Source of the DNA: Schleiferiaceae bacterium
GTDB lineage: Bacteria; Bacteroidota; Bacteroidia; Flavobacteriales; Schleiferiaceae
Assembly (NCBI GenBank): GCA_022424815.1
Contig: JAKMGS010000013.1
Span: 1 to 22,154, forward strand
DNA: 22,154 nucleotides
Direction of reading: 5' to 3'
Below are positions 15,025-22,154 of this stretch, piece after piece. Each line of letters starts with the position of its first letter. The first letter of the stretch is position 1. Both the position numbers and the translations under genes were made by a program. Below the pieces are notes generated by a model, which made no database searches, was not told the origin of the DNA, and saw nothing but the letters and a program-made list of their open reading frames with translations.

Positions 15025-16440
15025 GTGTACCTTAGTACTGTGTTCAAGGTTTTACTGTTTAAATTGAAAAATCATTCTTCCACAGCAATACTGACTGCGG
15101 CAGTATTGGGTGCCCTTTATCTACAATTAAGCTTGTTGTCTGGGGAATTAGAGCTACAACGACAGCAATACGAGACCAACATCGGTGAAATGGCCTCCAA
15201 CTTAAATAACCGAGTACGTCTACACATGCGTCGCAAAAGCATGGGTATGCGTCAAGGAATGGTGTCAAGAGATAGTACCTACACCATAACCACCCCTTTG
15301 GGTACAACGACGTTGAGATGGTCCACGGGACAATCTCGTAACCCTTACGGGCTGGGTGGAATTGACACCTCATATTTAGGCGGAATTTTCGATAATTTCC
15401 AGAGTAATTTGCCCTGGGAAACTCAATTGTCCTTTTCTGAAATGGACAGTATTCTTTCTGCAGAATTAAGGGCCCAAGGAGTGACAGTTGAGCCAAAATG
15501 GAGCGTAGTCGAGAATGGTTATCTGAGTACATTAACCTCTGATGGATTTGACCCGAAGTTGGTCAAATACAATTATGTATTAGCCGAAAGCTTTTTTGGT
15601 CCAACACGCCAACTTTTATTGTATTTCCCACGAGAAGGATTTTTCCTTGCGAAACGTGTTTATCTAAGTTTGTTAGCAGCTTTGTTGTTCGCGGCAGTCA
15701 TTCTAATCGCTTTCTTTGGGGTACAGCGACAGGGCCGACGCCAGAAGCGCTTAGCAGCAGTTAAAAGCGATTTCATTAACAATATGAGCCACGAGTTTAA
15801 AACACCGCTGGCCACCATTAATTTGGCCGTCGATTCTCTTATGAAAAATGGAGAGAAAATGGACAATGCGCAAATGCGCAGCTATTTTGAAATTATCAAG
15901 GCAGAAAACAAGCGAATGAACGCTCAGATGGAGAGTGTATTGCAAATGTCCATGATGGACAAGGAGGAACTTACTTTGGATAAGGAATGGCTGAAGCTAG
16001 ATCAATTAGTAGAGGAAGCGGTCGATCATTTCCGTTTAAATGTCCAAGATCGTGGTGGTTGGATGGACCTTCACATGGTGGAAGGCAGCTACGATTTCTT
16101 GGGCGATAAAACTCAATTGAAAAGTGCTTTGACAAATTTGATTGATAATGCCATAAAATACAGTACAGCTGAACCTAAAATAACTATAAAATTGGGTTTA
16201 AGTGAATACGAGTATTTTATTGATATTAAGGATAATGGAATAGGTATGGATGAGGAAACTCAGATTCAGGTCTTTGACCGATTCTTCCGTGCTACCAAAG
16301 GAAATATTCACGATGTGAAAGGGCACGGATTAGGCCTTTCCTTCGTTAAAGAAATTATAGAAAAACACCGTGGTAGGATCACATTGAAAAGTGCACCCGG
16401 TGAAGGAACCACATTTACCTTAGCATTACCAAGAAAATAG
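15025..16440 (+). CDS. Two-component sensor histidine kinase (RprX-like)
   Basis: This is an inner-membrane sensor kinase of up to 471 residues. TM1 is at about 19-38 and TM2 at about 212-233, enclosing a periplasmic sensor of about 170 residues with no domain I recognise. There is no HAMP domain; the kinase core follows TM2 after a short basic linker (RQGRRQKR). The H-box is SHEFKTP with phospho-acceptor His256, the N-box 'NLIDNAIKYS' (371-380), G1 'DNGIGM' (403-408) and G2 'GHGLGL' (433-438). The architecture and Bacteroidota context resemble Bacteroides RprX. There is no ATG near the start: GTG 15025 is the longest choice and GTG 15040 (MFKVLLFKLK) is equally plausible. The response regulator follows 2 nt after the stop. 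Confidence 0.92.
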   Translation: MYLSTVFKVLLFKLKNHSSTAILTAAVLGALYLQLSLLSGELELQRQQYETNIGEMASNLNNRVRLHMRRKSMGMRQGMVSRDSTYTITTPLGTTTLRWSTGQSRNPYGLGGIDTSYLGGIFDNFQSNLPWETQLSFSEMDSILSAELRAQGVTVEPKWSVVENGYLSTLTSDGFDPKLVKYNYVLAESFFGPTRQLLLYFPREGFFLAKRVYLSLLAALLFAAVILIAFFGVQRQGRRQKRLAAVKSDFINNMSHEFKTPLATINLAVDSLMKNGEKMDNAQMRSYFEIIKAENKRMNAQMESVLQMSMMDKEELTLDKEWLKLDQLVEEAVDHFRLNVQDRGGWMDLHMVEGSYDFLGDKTQLKSALTNLIDNAIKYSTAEPKITIKLGLSEYEYFIDIKDNGIGMDEETQIQVFDRFFRATKGNIHDVKGHGLGLSFVKEIIEKHRGRITLKSAPGEGTTFTLALPRK

Positions 16441-16442
16441 AT

Positions 16443-17132
16443 ATGGATAAGCAGCACATTTTACTGGTAGAAGATGATATCAACTTCGGCAATCTTTTGC
16501 GAGATACTTTGACTTTCAACGATTACGAAGTTACCCTGGAACGCGATGGTGTTCAAGGCTTACGTGCTTTTAAGCAAGGCACCTTTGACCTGTGTATTTT
16601 CGACATTATGATGCCTAAGAAAGACGGCCTCACCCTAGCCACAGAGGTGAAAGAGATTGATAACGGTCAACCCCTTATTTTTCTCACGGCAAAAGGGCAG
16701 AAGGAGGATATTATCGCCGGATATTCGGCTGGGGCGGATGATTATTTAGTAAAGCCCTTTGATACAGATGTTTTGCTGTATAAAATTCAAGCCATCATTG
16801 GCCGCAAATCTGCGGAAGTTGAAGAGGAGCCGGATGAACTGACCATAGGTAATTTCAAATTTTACCCTAAGATTCGTCAACTAGGCATTGATGGAGAGGT
16901 GGTTCGGTTGAGTCCCAAGGAAAGTGATCTACTCAAGTTGATGATCGTACACCGCAATCAACTATTGCCCCGTTCGAAGGCACTCTTAAAGATTTGGAAA
17001 GAGGATAACTATTTTACTGGGCGTTCCATGGATGTATATGTGGCGAAGCTTCGCAAATACTTGCGTCCAGACGAGCGATTGCGTATTGAAAATGTTCACG
17101 GCGAAGGCTTCCGATTGGTAGACGAGAACTAG
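16443..17132 (+). CDS. OmpR/PhoB-family response regulator (RprY-like)
   Basis: This is a DNA-binding response regulator of 229 residues, partner of the kinase just upstream. The receiver domain (about 4-118) has the acidic pocket 'EDD' at 10-12, phospho-acceptor Asp54 in 'IFDIMMPKKDG', Thr82 in 'LTAK' and Lys104 in 'VKPF'. The winged-helix output domain (about 132-229) shows 'LSPKESDLLKLM', 'RSKALLKIW' and the recognition-helix region 'GRSMDVYVAKLRKYL', ending in 'NVHGEGFRLV'. Its targets are unknown; nearby chaperone genes would be natural candidates for an envelope-stress response (inference). Its stop TAG overlaps the stop of the convergent photolyase-like gene in the tetranucleotide CTAG. 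Confidence 0.95.
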   Translation: MDKQHILLVEDDINFGNLLRDTLTFNDYEVTLERDGVQGLRAFKQGTFDLCIFDIMMPKKDGLTLATEVKEIDNGQPLIFLTAKGQKEDIIAGYSAGADDYLVKPFDTDVLLYKIQAIIGRKSAEVEEEPDELTIGNFKFYPKIRQLGIDGEVVRLSPKESDLLKLMIVHRNQLLPRSKALLKIWKEDNYFTGRSMDVYVAKLRKYLRPDERLRIENVHGEGFRLVDEN

Positions 17133-18589
17133 CGTTCGCGCCGACCTGGGTTAGTGTGCTTGGCGAGAATTCGCTTGGATTCTACCCCAGCAGATTTGGA
17201 CTTTTTTGTGGCGTACAGCGTGTCACTGGCATGTTTTCGAGCTCTTGACAAATCCACAATCGGTACGGCAGGGTAATCGCCCAGGCTGATGTTTTCCATC
17301 GCTAATTGCAAAGGAGGAATGTTCCACGGTTCATGGATGTACTCTTCCGGTACTTGGGCCAATTCTGGTATCCATTCCTTGAGAAATATTCCCTTAGGAT
17401 CGTGGTCCTGACTTTGTTTGATCGGATTGTAGATTCGGATGGTATTCACCCCTGTATAGCCGCTCTGCATCTGGAATTGAGGGTAGTGGATGCCGGGTTC
17501 GAAATCAGTGAATAGACTCGCGAGGTAATCTGCCCCGGGTTTCCAAGGCAGCCAAAGGTATTGGCTGTAGAAACTGACGACCATGGCACGCATTCTAAAA
17601 TTTAGGTAACCGGTGGCGTCCAAACAGCGCATGCAAGCATCGACCAAAGGCACGCCGGTGCGTCCCATTTTCCAAGCGGTGAACTTTTCTTCGTCCATCT
17701 TTTTGGTGGCATCCACGGCGATAAAGCCTCGATTGATGGGGACTTGCTCGTATTCTATTTCGCTTTCGAATTTTTGCATGAAGTGGCTCTGCCAGCGCAA
17801 TCGGTCCTGGAAGGCTTTGAGGTTGCGTTTGCTGCCCGGCACCTCGAGATCGCGCGAGTGTTGAAATACTTGGCGTACACTCAGGTTTCCCCAGGCCAAA
17901 TGCGGCGATACTCGACTGCATCCACGGCGGCTCTCCCTAGGTTTGGAAATGCTGCGCGCGTACACTGTAATTCGATCCAATAAGAAAGAATCCAGCACCT
18001 TGTGGGCACGAATGATGCCGCCGCGTTGGTAGAGGTTTTGGGCTAGTTCGGGCGCTTGGGCGGACCAGTGAGGGAAGGGGTTGGTGGTGAGGAGCGTCCT
18101 ACAGAGCTCCATATTAAGAGGCTCTATAGGCGCATGGATATTCGTATACCAATTCTTCAACCAGTACTTGCGTTGCCTCAACCCTCGAGCCACACCGAAG
18201 GTGGGAAACTCATGCCACGAAATATTTCGCTTTTTGCACCACTCTGCAAGGGCGAGATCACGGTCGAAGGTCCATTGAATGCCCACTTCCTGATGACTGT
18301 AGATGCCTTTAATCTCAAACCGTTGTTCGCAGGCCTCAAAGAATTCCAAAGCTTCGCAGCTTAGCGCATGTACTTTTTGCTGTCCTAGGACTTCATTCAT
18401 AGCCGCCACAGAATCCCAAACGAACTGCCAGTGGCGATCCGAATATTGAATCTGATTCCATTGGGTAGGTTCCTTTAGATAAATGGCAAGGAGGGGTAAG
18501 CCAGCTTGCAATGCAGATTGTAGTGCAGCATGATCCTGCCAACGCAGGTCACGCTTGAGCCACAGTATACTGATTGCGGGCTTGGCCAT
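17129..18589 (-). CDS. Photolyase/cryptochrome-family flavoprotein with altered FAD loop
   Basis: This 486-residue protein has the photolyase alpha/beta domain at about 5-135 ('ILWLKRDLRWQDHAAL', 'YSHQEVG') and a helical FAD-binding domain at about 260-480 ('FTAWKMGRTGVPLVDACMR', 303-321; 'NTIRIYNPIKQSQDHDPKG', 382-400; 'FLKEWIPEL'). By motif alignment from memory, E. coli W359 is kept as Trp349, but the 'NNGGWQW' loop reads 'HYPQFQM' (368-374). Thus W382 becomes Phe372 and N378 becomes His368. Either repair of UV lesions by a variant mechanism or a sensory role is possible; which one is not decidable here. I chose ATG 18589 because the fold begins there; the longer frame to 18643 lies inside the SDR gene. 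It starts 2 nt after the SDR stop, so the two form an operon. Confidence 0.9.
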   Translation of the reverse strand: MAKPAISILWLKRDLRWQDHAALQSALQAGLPLLAIYLKEPTQWNQIQYSDRHWQFVWDSVAAMNEVLGQQKVHALSCEALEFFEACEQRFEIKGIYSHQEVGIQWTFDRDLALAEWCKKRNISWHEFPTFGVARGLRQRKYWLKNWYTNIHAPIEPLNMELCRTLLTTNPFPHWSAQAPELAQNLYQRGGIIRAHKVLDSFLLDRITVYARSISKPRESRRGCSRVSPHLAWGNLSVRQVFQHSRDLEVPGSKRNLKAFQDRLRWQSHFMQKFESEIEYEQVPINRGFIAVDATKKMDEEKFTAWKMGRTGVPLVDACMRCLDATGYLNFRMRAMVVSFYSQYLWLPWKPGADYLASLFTDFEPGIHYPQFQMQSGYTGVNTIRIYNPIKQSQDHDPKGIFLKEWIPELAQVPEEYIHEPWNIPPLQLAMENISLGDYPAVPIVDLSRARKHASDTLYATKKSKSAGVESKRILAKHTNPGRRER

Positions 18590-18591
18590 GT

Positions 18592-19278
18592 TTAGATGAT
18601 GCTTTGTCCCCCGTCTACATGTAGGATTTGGCCTGTAATCCAAGAACTTTTATCGCTCAAAAGGAAGGCTGCCATCTCGGCAATATCTTCTACTTCACCC
18701 ACGCGCTTCATTGGATTGTTGGCGCCAATTGCTTCCTTCTTTTCTGGTGTGGAAAGAAGCCTCCCTGCCAGCGGAGTATCGGTCAAACTCGGGGCAATAG
18801 CGTTAATACGCGCCTTCGGTGCCCATTCTGAGGAAATGGCACGTACCAATCCTTCAATCGCTCCTTTCGAGGCGCTTACCGTTGCGTGAAAGGGCATGGC
18901 TCGTTGTACGGCAACGGTTGAGAATAATAGGCAAGAGGGAATAGAATCAGGATTGAAGTTGGCGGCAGCGGCTTGTAGTGCTTTTACTGCGCCCATCACG
19001 TGGATTTGGAAATCTTCTTCGAAGATCTCTGGCTTGAGGCCTTTGAATGGCTTGAGGTTAATGGTGCCGACGCTGTACATCAGTCCATCAATGCGCTCGG
19101 GCATACGGTCTTCCCAAGAATCGGTCAATACATCAAATTCTTCCCATTCAATGGTATGCGCAGGTCCCTCGTATGGGGTTCGGCTAAAAACAGATACGGA
19201 GTGGCCTTCGGCGGCTAGGAGTTCAGCGGTTGCTTTGCCAATGCCTTTGCTACCGCCTACGATTACATAGTGTTTCAT
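18592..19278 (-). CDS. Short-chain dehydrogenase/reductase-fold protein lacking the catalytic Tyr
   Basis: This 228-residue Rossmann-fold protein has the N-terminal cofactor motif 'VGGSKGIGKA' (7-16), an Arg33 ('FSRTP') that suits NADP(H), 'YSVGTINL' (68-75) in place of NNAG, and Ser120 in 'LLFSTVAV'. Where the family has YxxxK, the sequence reads V134-S-A-S-K138: the Lys is kept and the Tyr is Val. The C-terminus 'ITGQILHVDGGQSII' is a typical SDR end. It may act with a different acid, or have a binding or regulatory role. I chose ATG 19278 (MKHYVIVGG); the longer frame to 19329 only adds sequence before the first strand. It is followed after 2 nt by the photolyase-like gene, and is divergent from hutH. 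I recall such SDRs beside photolyase genes in flavobacteria. Confidence 0.9.
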   Translation of the reverse strand: MKHYVIVGGSKGIGKATAELLAAEGHSVSVFSRTPYEGPAHTIEWEEFDVLTDSWEDRMPERIDGLMYSVGTINLKPFKGLKPEIFEEDFQIHVMGAVKALQAAAANFNPDSIPSCLLFSTVAVQRAMPFHATVSASKGAIEGLVRAISSEWAPKARINAIAPSLTDTPLAGRLLSTPEKKEAIGANNPMKRVGEVEDIAEMAAFLLSDKSSWITGQILHVDGGQSII

Positions 19279-19358
19279 TCTAGTACTTTGTTCTAAGAGT
19301 ACAAACCCAATTTTGCTTACTCTGTTCAATTCCGCATGAAAATCCCACGGGCCCGCCG

Positions 19359-19366
19359 TATTTTAG
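19359..19366 (+). promoter_or_regulatory. Possible -7 promoter element for hutH
   Basis: TATTTTAG matches five of six fixed positions of the Bacteroidota -7 consensus TAnnTTTG and lies 18 nt before the hutH ATG, a normal distance for this phylum. No convincing TTTG-type -33 element is present at the expected spacing. The 106-nt gap between the divergent SDR and hutH starts must hold both promoters. Confidence 0.33.
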
Positions 19367-19384
19367 GACTTTAAACCCATATGC

Positions 19385-20908
19385 ATGAAAACCCTATCCA
19401 TCGGTTCCCATTCTTTGTCCTATTCAGAGTACCAGCACATTGCGGAAGGTGCGGTAAAACTTGCCTTGAGCGATGATGCCGCCGCTAAAATCCGTGCATC
19501 GCGCGCCTTTTTAGAAGATAAAACCGCACGCAGCGAACGACCCATTTACGGTGTTAATACTGGATTTGGCAGCCTCTGTAACATTGAGATCAGCGAGGAG
19601 GATTTGGGATTGCTTCAAACAAATTTGGTCCGCTCTCACGCTTGTGGGATGGGGGAATATGTGCGCCCTGAGGTCATTCGATTAATGATTGCCCTCAAGC
19701 TCAAAAGTTTCGCGGTGGGCGTTAGCGGCATTCGATTGGAAGTGTGTCAAAGCCTGGTGGATCTATACAATAGTGGCGCACTGCCCGTGATCTATAGCCA
19801 GGGCTCTTTAGGAGCATCGGGGGATTTGGCGCCATTGGCACATATGAGCTTGCCCTTACTAGGAGAAGGATCGTTGTGGTGGAATGGCGAGATAGTGGAT
19901 ACAGAGGTCGTGTTGAAAGCGCTTGGATCGAACGCTTGGAGCACGCATATCTTGGCCTCTAAGGAGGGTCTGGCTTTGCTCAACGGGACCCAATTCATGG
20001 CTGCACACGGCATGTTCGCCATGCTACATGCGAGAAGATTGGATTATTTCGCAGATAAAATAGGCGCCTTATCTACCGCCGCCCATGACGGTAGAATAGA
20101 ACCCTTCACGGCAGGTGTGAATGCCACACGACCGCAGCCTGGGCAGGTCATGACCGCAAGTCGAATTCACCATTGGTTGAAAGAGGCGCCGATCATGCAC
20201 AGCCCAAAATCCCATGTTCAGGATCCCTATAGTTTCCGGTGTATGCCACAGGTACACGGCGCCTCTAAAAATGCCTTGATGCACGCTATGCAGGTCATAG
20301 GTACCGAGGTGGATGCTGCGACAGATAATCCGGTGGTGTTGGAAGAGCAAGATGCGGTGATCAGCGCCGGTAATTTCCATGGACAGCCGTTGGCCTTGGT
20401 GTTGGATTACGCTGCGTTGGCCTTGCACGAATTGGGCAGTATTTCCGAACGCCGTACCTACCAATTAATTTCAGGGCGTCGCGGATTGCCGCCGTTTCTC
20501 ACCCCAAACCCTGGTTTGAACAGTGGTTTGATGATTGCGCAGTACACGGCTGCAGGTATTGTCAGTCAAAATAAACAGTATTGTACACCGGCCTCCGCTG
20601 ATAGTATCGAGAGTTCGAACGGACAGGAAGACCACGTGAGTATGGGGGCCAATGCAGCCACGAAATTGCTCAAGGTGGTGGACAATTTGTACAGTATTTT
20701 AGGAATCGAATTGATCAATGCCGCCCAGGCCGTTGACCTCAGAGGTTGTGACGTAGGGGCGGGGTTGAAGGGGTTATTGGACCAATTCCGCCATCGCGTA
20801 CCTACGCTCAGTGATGACCGATACCTTCATCCAGAATTGGTCACGGCAGCTAACTTCTTGAAGTCCGAGGCGTTGGTAGAAGAAAGCGTACTTTTGTCCC
20901 TAAACTAA
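19385..20908 (+). CDS. hutH: Histidine ammonia-lyase
   Basis: This enzyme removes ammonia from L-histidine to give urocanate, the first step of histidine breakdown, in the cytosol. It has 507 residues, matching the family. 'IYGVNTGFGSL' (54-64) carries catalytic Tyr55. 'GSLGASGDLAPLAHM' (140-154) holds Ala144-Ser145-Gly146, which cyclise into the MIO prosthetic group. 'QDPYSFRCMPQVHG' and 'NGQEDHVSMGANAA' follow; the 'QEDHVSM' segment favours histidine over tyrosine lyases. Some Bacteroidota homologues are tyrosine lyases, so substrate is likely but not certain. No other hut gene (hutU, hutI, hutG) is in the window. An out-of-frame ATG lies 4 nt upstream at 19381. The DUF493 gene starts 8 nt after the stop, so the two are probably co-transcribed. 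Confidence 0.94.
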   Translation: MKTLSIGSHSLSYSEYQHIAEGAVKLALSDDAAAKIRASRAFLEDKTARSERPIYGVNTGFGSLCNIEISEEDLGLLQTNLVRSHACGMGEYVRPEVIRLMIALKLKSFAVGVSGIRLEVCQSLVDLYNSGALPVIYSQGSLGASGDLAPLAHMSLPLLGEGSLWWNGEIVDTEVVLKALGSNAWSTHILASKEGLALLNGTQFMAAHGMFAMLHARRLDYFADKIGALSTAAHDGRIEPFTAGVNATRPQPGQVMTASRIHHWLKEAPIMHSPKSHVQDPYSFRCMPQVHGASKNALMHAMQVIGTEVDAATDNPVVLEEQDAVISAGNFHGQPLALVLDYAALALHELGSISERRTYQLISGRRGLPPFLTPNPGLNSGLMIAQYTAAGIVSQNKQYCTPASADSIESSNGQEDHVSMGANAATKLLKVVDNLYSILGIELINAAQAVDLRGCDVGAGLKGLLDQFRHRVPTLSDDRYLHPELVTAANFLKSEALVEESVLLSLN

Positions 20909-20916
20909 GACATCCC

Positions 20917-21189
20917 ATGAGCCAAGACCCCTTTAAAGGACTCAGAGAAAAGCTGGAAGAGCGTCCCTGGCCCAACCTATACCTCTTCAAATTCATCGTA
21001 CCTGCAGATGCGAAGTCCATCGCCGCAACAGAAGCCCTTTTTGATAGTAACATCGCCCAAGTAGAATTGCGTCAAAGTAAAACTGGGAAGTTTGTGTCGG
21101 TCAGTGCGAAGGAAATGATGATGGATGTCGATAGTATCATCGCACGTTACGAAAAAGCAGTACAGATCGAAGGATTGATGGCCCTTTAG
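20917..21189 (+). CDS. DUF493 (YbeD-like) family protein
   Basis: This is a 90-residue cytosolic protein of the DUF493/YbeD family, an ACT-like small alpha/beta fold whose role is not established. It begins MSQDPFKGLREKLEERPWP, then 'YLFKFIVPADAKSIAATEALF' and 'VELRQSKTGKFVSVSAKEMM', ending 'DSIIARYEKAVQIEGLMAL', in line with the family's strand-helix-strand-strand-helix order. Regulation of a neighbouring enzyme is possible given the ACT-like fold, but this is inference. Its TAG stop overlaps the stop of the convergent TIGR02757 gene (TTAG, 21186-21189). Confidence 0.85.
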   Translation: MSQDPFKGLREKLEERPWPNLYLFKFIVPADAKSIAATEALFDSNIAQVELRQSKTGKFVSVSAKEMMMDVDSIIARYEKAVQIEGLMAL

Positions 21190-21959
21190 GTCCAGCCTTC
21201 ATATACTCCTAATCCAAAGAGGGCATAGTCGAGTTTTGCTGGGTCCTCTGGCGAGATAGCTCGTATACGGGTGTCCAATTCCCGTACCGCCTTCCAATCG
21301 TTTTGTTTTCGCTCCAAAATCCCCAAGCTGCGCGCCACCCGCCCGCTATGTACATCTAAGGGTAGCGAAAGAAGCTTTGGACTGACTTCTTCCCACAATC
21401 CGAAATCAATGCCTTCGGTATTGGGTCGTGCCATCCAGCGGCTGTACATCACAATACGCTTGCAGGCGCTTCCACCTTCTGGATCTCCGAAGTGCTTCGC
21501 GGCTCTTGCGGGCAAACCATTGCTTAAGAGAAATTTCTTGAAGGCATGAAAGGCGGGCCCCAGGTCTTGGCTGTGAGGATTGAGGTGGGACGCAAAGAAT
21601 TGGCCGATACTTTCATATTCCGCATACAGCGCTTGTAACCCCATCACAATACCTTGTACATCAACGGCTTGGAAAGTGCGGTGTTTGAAACCTTCAAAGG
21701 TCGTGAGATCACCTGCTGTGGCGTCCTTAACGAAATTTCCAGGATCTTGGTCCATGCGGTCCATGAGTTCCGTGCTTTTCGCGATAATGGTCTTGCGATT
21801 GCCCCAGCTCAGCGTCGCGGCAATCAAACCGCTTATTTCTATATCCTCTTGGGAAGTGAATCGATGGGGAATTTGAATGGGGTCGTCTTCTACGAAACTT
21901 TTGGTCGCGTACTGGGTCGCTTTATCTACGAGAAAAGAAGCTAATTCTTTGGGATCCAT
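21186..21959 (-). CDS. TIGR02757 (DUF2400) family protein
   Basis: This 257-residue protein belongs to a Bacteroidota-rich family of unknown function. Recognisable blocks are 'DPIQIPHRFTSQEDIEISGLI', 'ATLSWGNRKTIIAKSTELM', 'FKHRTF', 'RIVMYSRWMARPN', and 'LDVHSGRVARSLGIL' followed by 'YALFGLGVYEGW' at the C-terminus. It has no signal peptide or membrane segment. The late helical part with 'D-V-H-x-x-R' is reminiscent of helix-hairpin-helix DNA glycosylases, but I would not call an activity. I chose ATG 21959, whose A is shared with the stop of the upstream ABC gene (TAATG). The longer frame to 21989 lies inside that gene. Confidence 0.88.
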   Translation of the reverse strand: MDPKELASFLVDKATQYATKSFVEDDPIQIPHRFTSQEDIEISGLIAATLSWGNRKTIIAKSTELMDRMDQDPGNFVKDATAGDLTTFEGFKHRTFQAVDVQGIVMGLQALYAEYESIGQFFASHLNPHSQDLGPAFHAFKKFLLSNGLPARAAKHFGDPEGGSACKRIVMYSRWMARPNTEGIDFGLWEEVSPKLLSLPLDVHSGRVARSLGILERKQNDWKAVRELDTRIRAISPEDPAKLDYALFGLGVYEGWT

Positions 21960-22154
21960 TAGGCCAGCATACCGTCGCGCATGGTCCACTTAGTCTTGCC
22001 TAATGCCGCCAATGCTTTGTTGTGCGTCACTACCACCACCGTTTGGCCGTGCTTTTCGTTAAGCTCTTTTAAAATGGCATGAACTTCATCTGCGTTCTTG
22101 CTGTCCAAGTTTCCTGTCGGTTCGTCGGCCAGCAGCACATCAGGCGCATTCATC
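21959..22154 (-). CDS. ABC transporter ATP-binding protein, LolD/FtsE-like (5' end cut by the window edge)
   Basis: Only the last 64 or so residues are visible. They hold the Walker B and D-loop 'VLLADEPTGNLDSKN' and the switch His in 'TVVVVTHN', ending 'KWTMRDGMLA'. The 'ADEPTGNLD' form is typical of the LolD/FtsE/MacB group, which works with inner-membrane partners in lipoprotein release, cell division or export. Walker A and the signature motif lie beyond the right edge, so the subgroup is not certain. The stop TAA shares a base with the start of the TIGR02757 gene, so the two are coupled. Confidence 0.85.
   Translation of the reverse strand, partial: MNAPDVLLADEPTGNLDSKNADEVHAILKELNEKHGQTVVVVTHNKALAALGKTKWTMRDGMLA

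Noticed and set aside
15059..15532. 157-codon open frame on the minus strand inside the kinase sensor region
   Set aside because: It is antisense to a contiguous sensor kinase with both membrane segments, and its translation has no recognisable motif.
18590..18643. 18-residue N-terminal extension of the photolyase-like protein
   Set aside because: The extension overlaps the SDR coding end and has no similarity to the photolyase N-terminus, which begins at MAKPAISILWLKRD.

Overview
This window reads as chromosomal DNA of a Bacteroidota bacterium, most likely a marine or freshwater member of Flavobacteriales (inference). The evidence is a type IX secretion (type B) C-terminal sorting domain on a 1147-residue exported protein, a Bacteroidota-type -7 promoter element (TATCTTTG) before guaB, start codons without recognisable Shine-Dalgarno sequences, an RprX/RprY-like two-component pair, and a guaB-PPIase-SurA-MoxR gene order that I recall from this group. 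Packing is tight: genes abut or overlap by 1-35 nt, and there is no gene-free stretch over 300 bases. I see no rRNA, tRNA, CRISPR array, insertion sequence or phage gene.

Layout. 1-1378 (minus): an exported protein with a carboxypeptidase-regulatory-like domain, overlapping by one base a SAM-dependent methyltransferase that runs off the left edge. 1386-4323 (plus): the ABC-F translation factor EttA, a terminator-like hairpin, then an acyl-CoA dehydrogenase. 4325-4777: two tiny divergent genes, a 41-residue zinc-ribbon DUF2256 protein (minus) and a DUF2805/TIGR03643 protein (plus), whose start codons share a palindrome. 4900-8343: the large type IX secreted protein, followed by a strong intrinsic terminator. 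8442-14982 (plus): a probable operon of guaB, a two-parvulin-domain PPIase, a SurA-like lipoprotein, SurA and a MoxR AAA+ ATPase. 15025-17132 (plus): sensor kinase and OmpR-family regulator. 17129-19278 (minus): an SDR-fold protein and a photolyase/cryptochrome-family protein in one operon. 19385-21189 (plus): histidine ammonia-lyase and a DUF493 protein. 21186-22154 (minus): a TIGR02757 protein and the end of a LolD-like ABC ATPase running off the right edge.

How the genes work together. The guaB operon joins GMP synthesis to periplasmic chaperones for outer-membrane proteins. The three SurA-like genes look like an envelope-biogenesis set that could serve clients such as the large secreted protein (inference). 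DUF2256, DUF2805, the photolyase-like protein and the SDR belong, as I recall, to families that cluster together in light-exposed Bacteroidota; here they lie in two blocks about 12 kb apart. The most interesting points are in this set. The SDR has Val where the catalytic Tyr should be. The photolyase homologue lacks the canonical FAD-proximal Trp/Asn loop. The smallest gene, DUF2256, is easily missed. No clearly new system is proven by the sequence alone.
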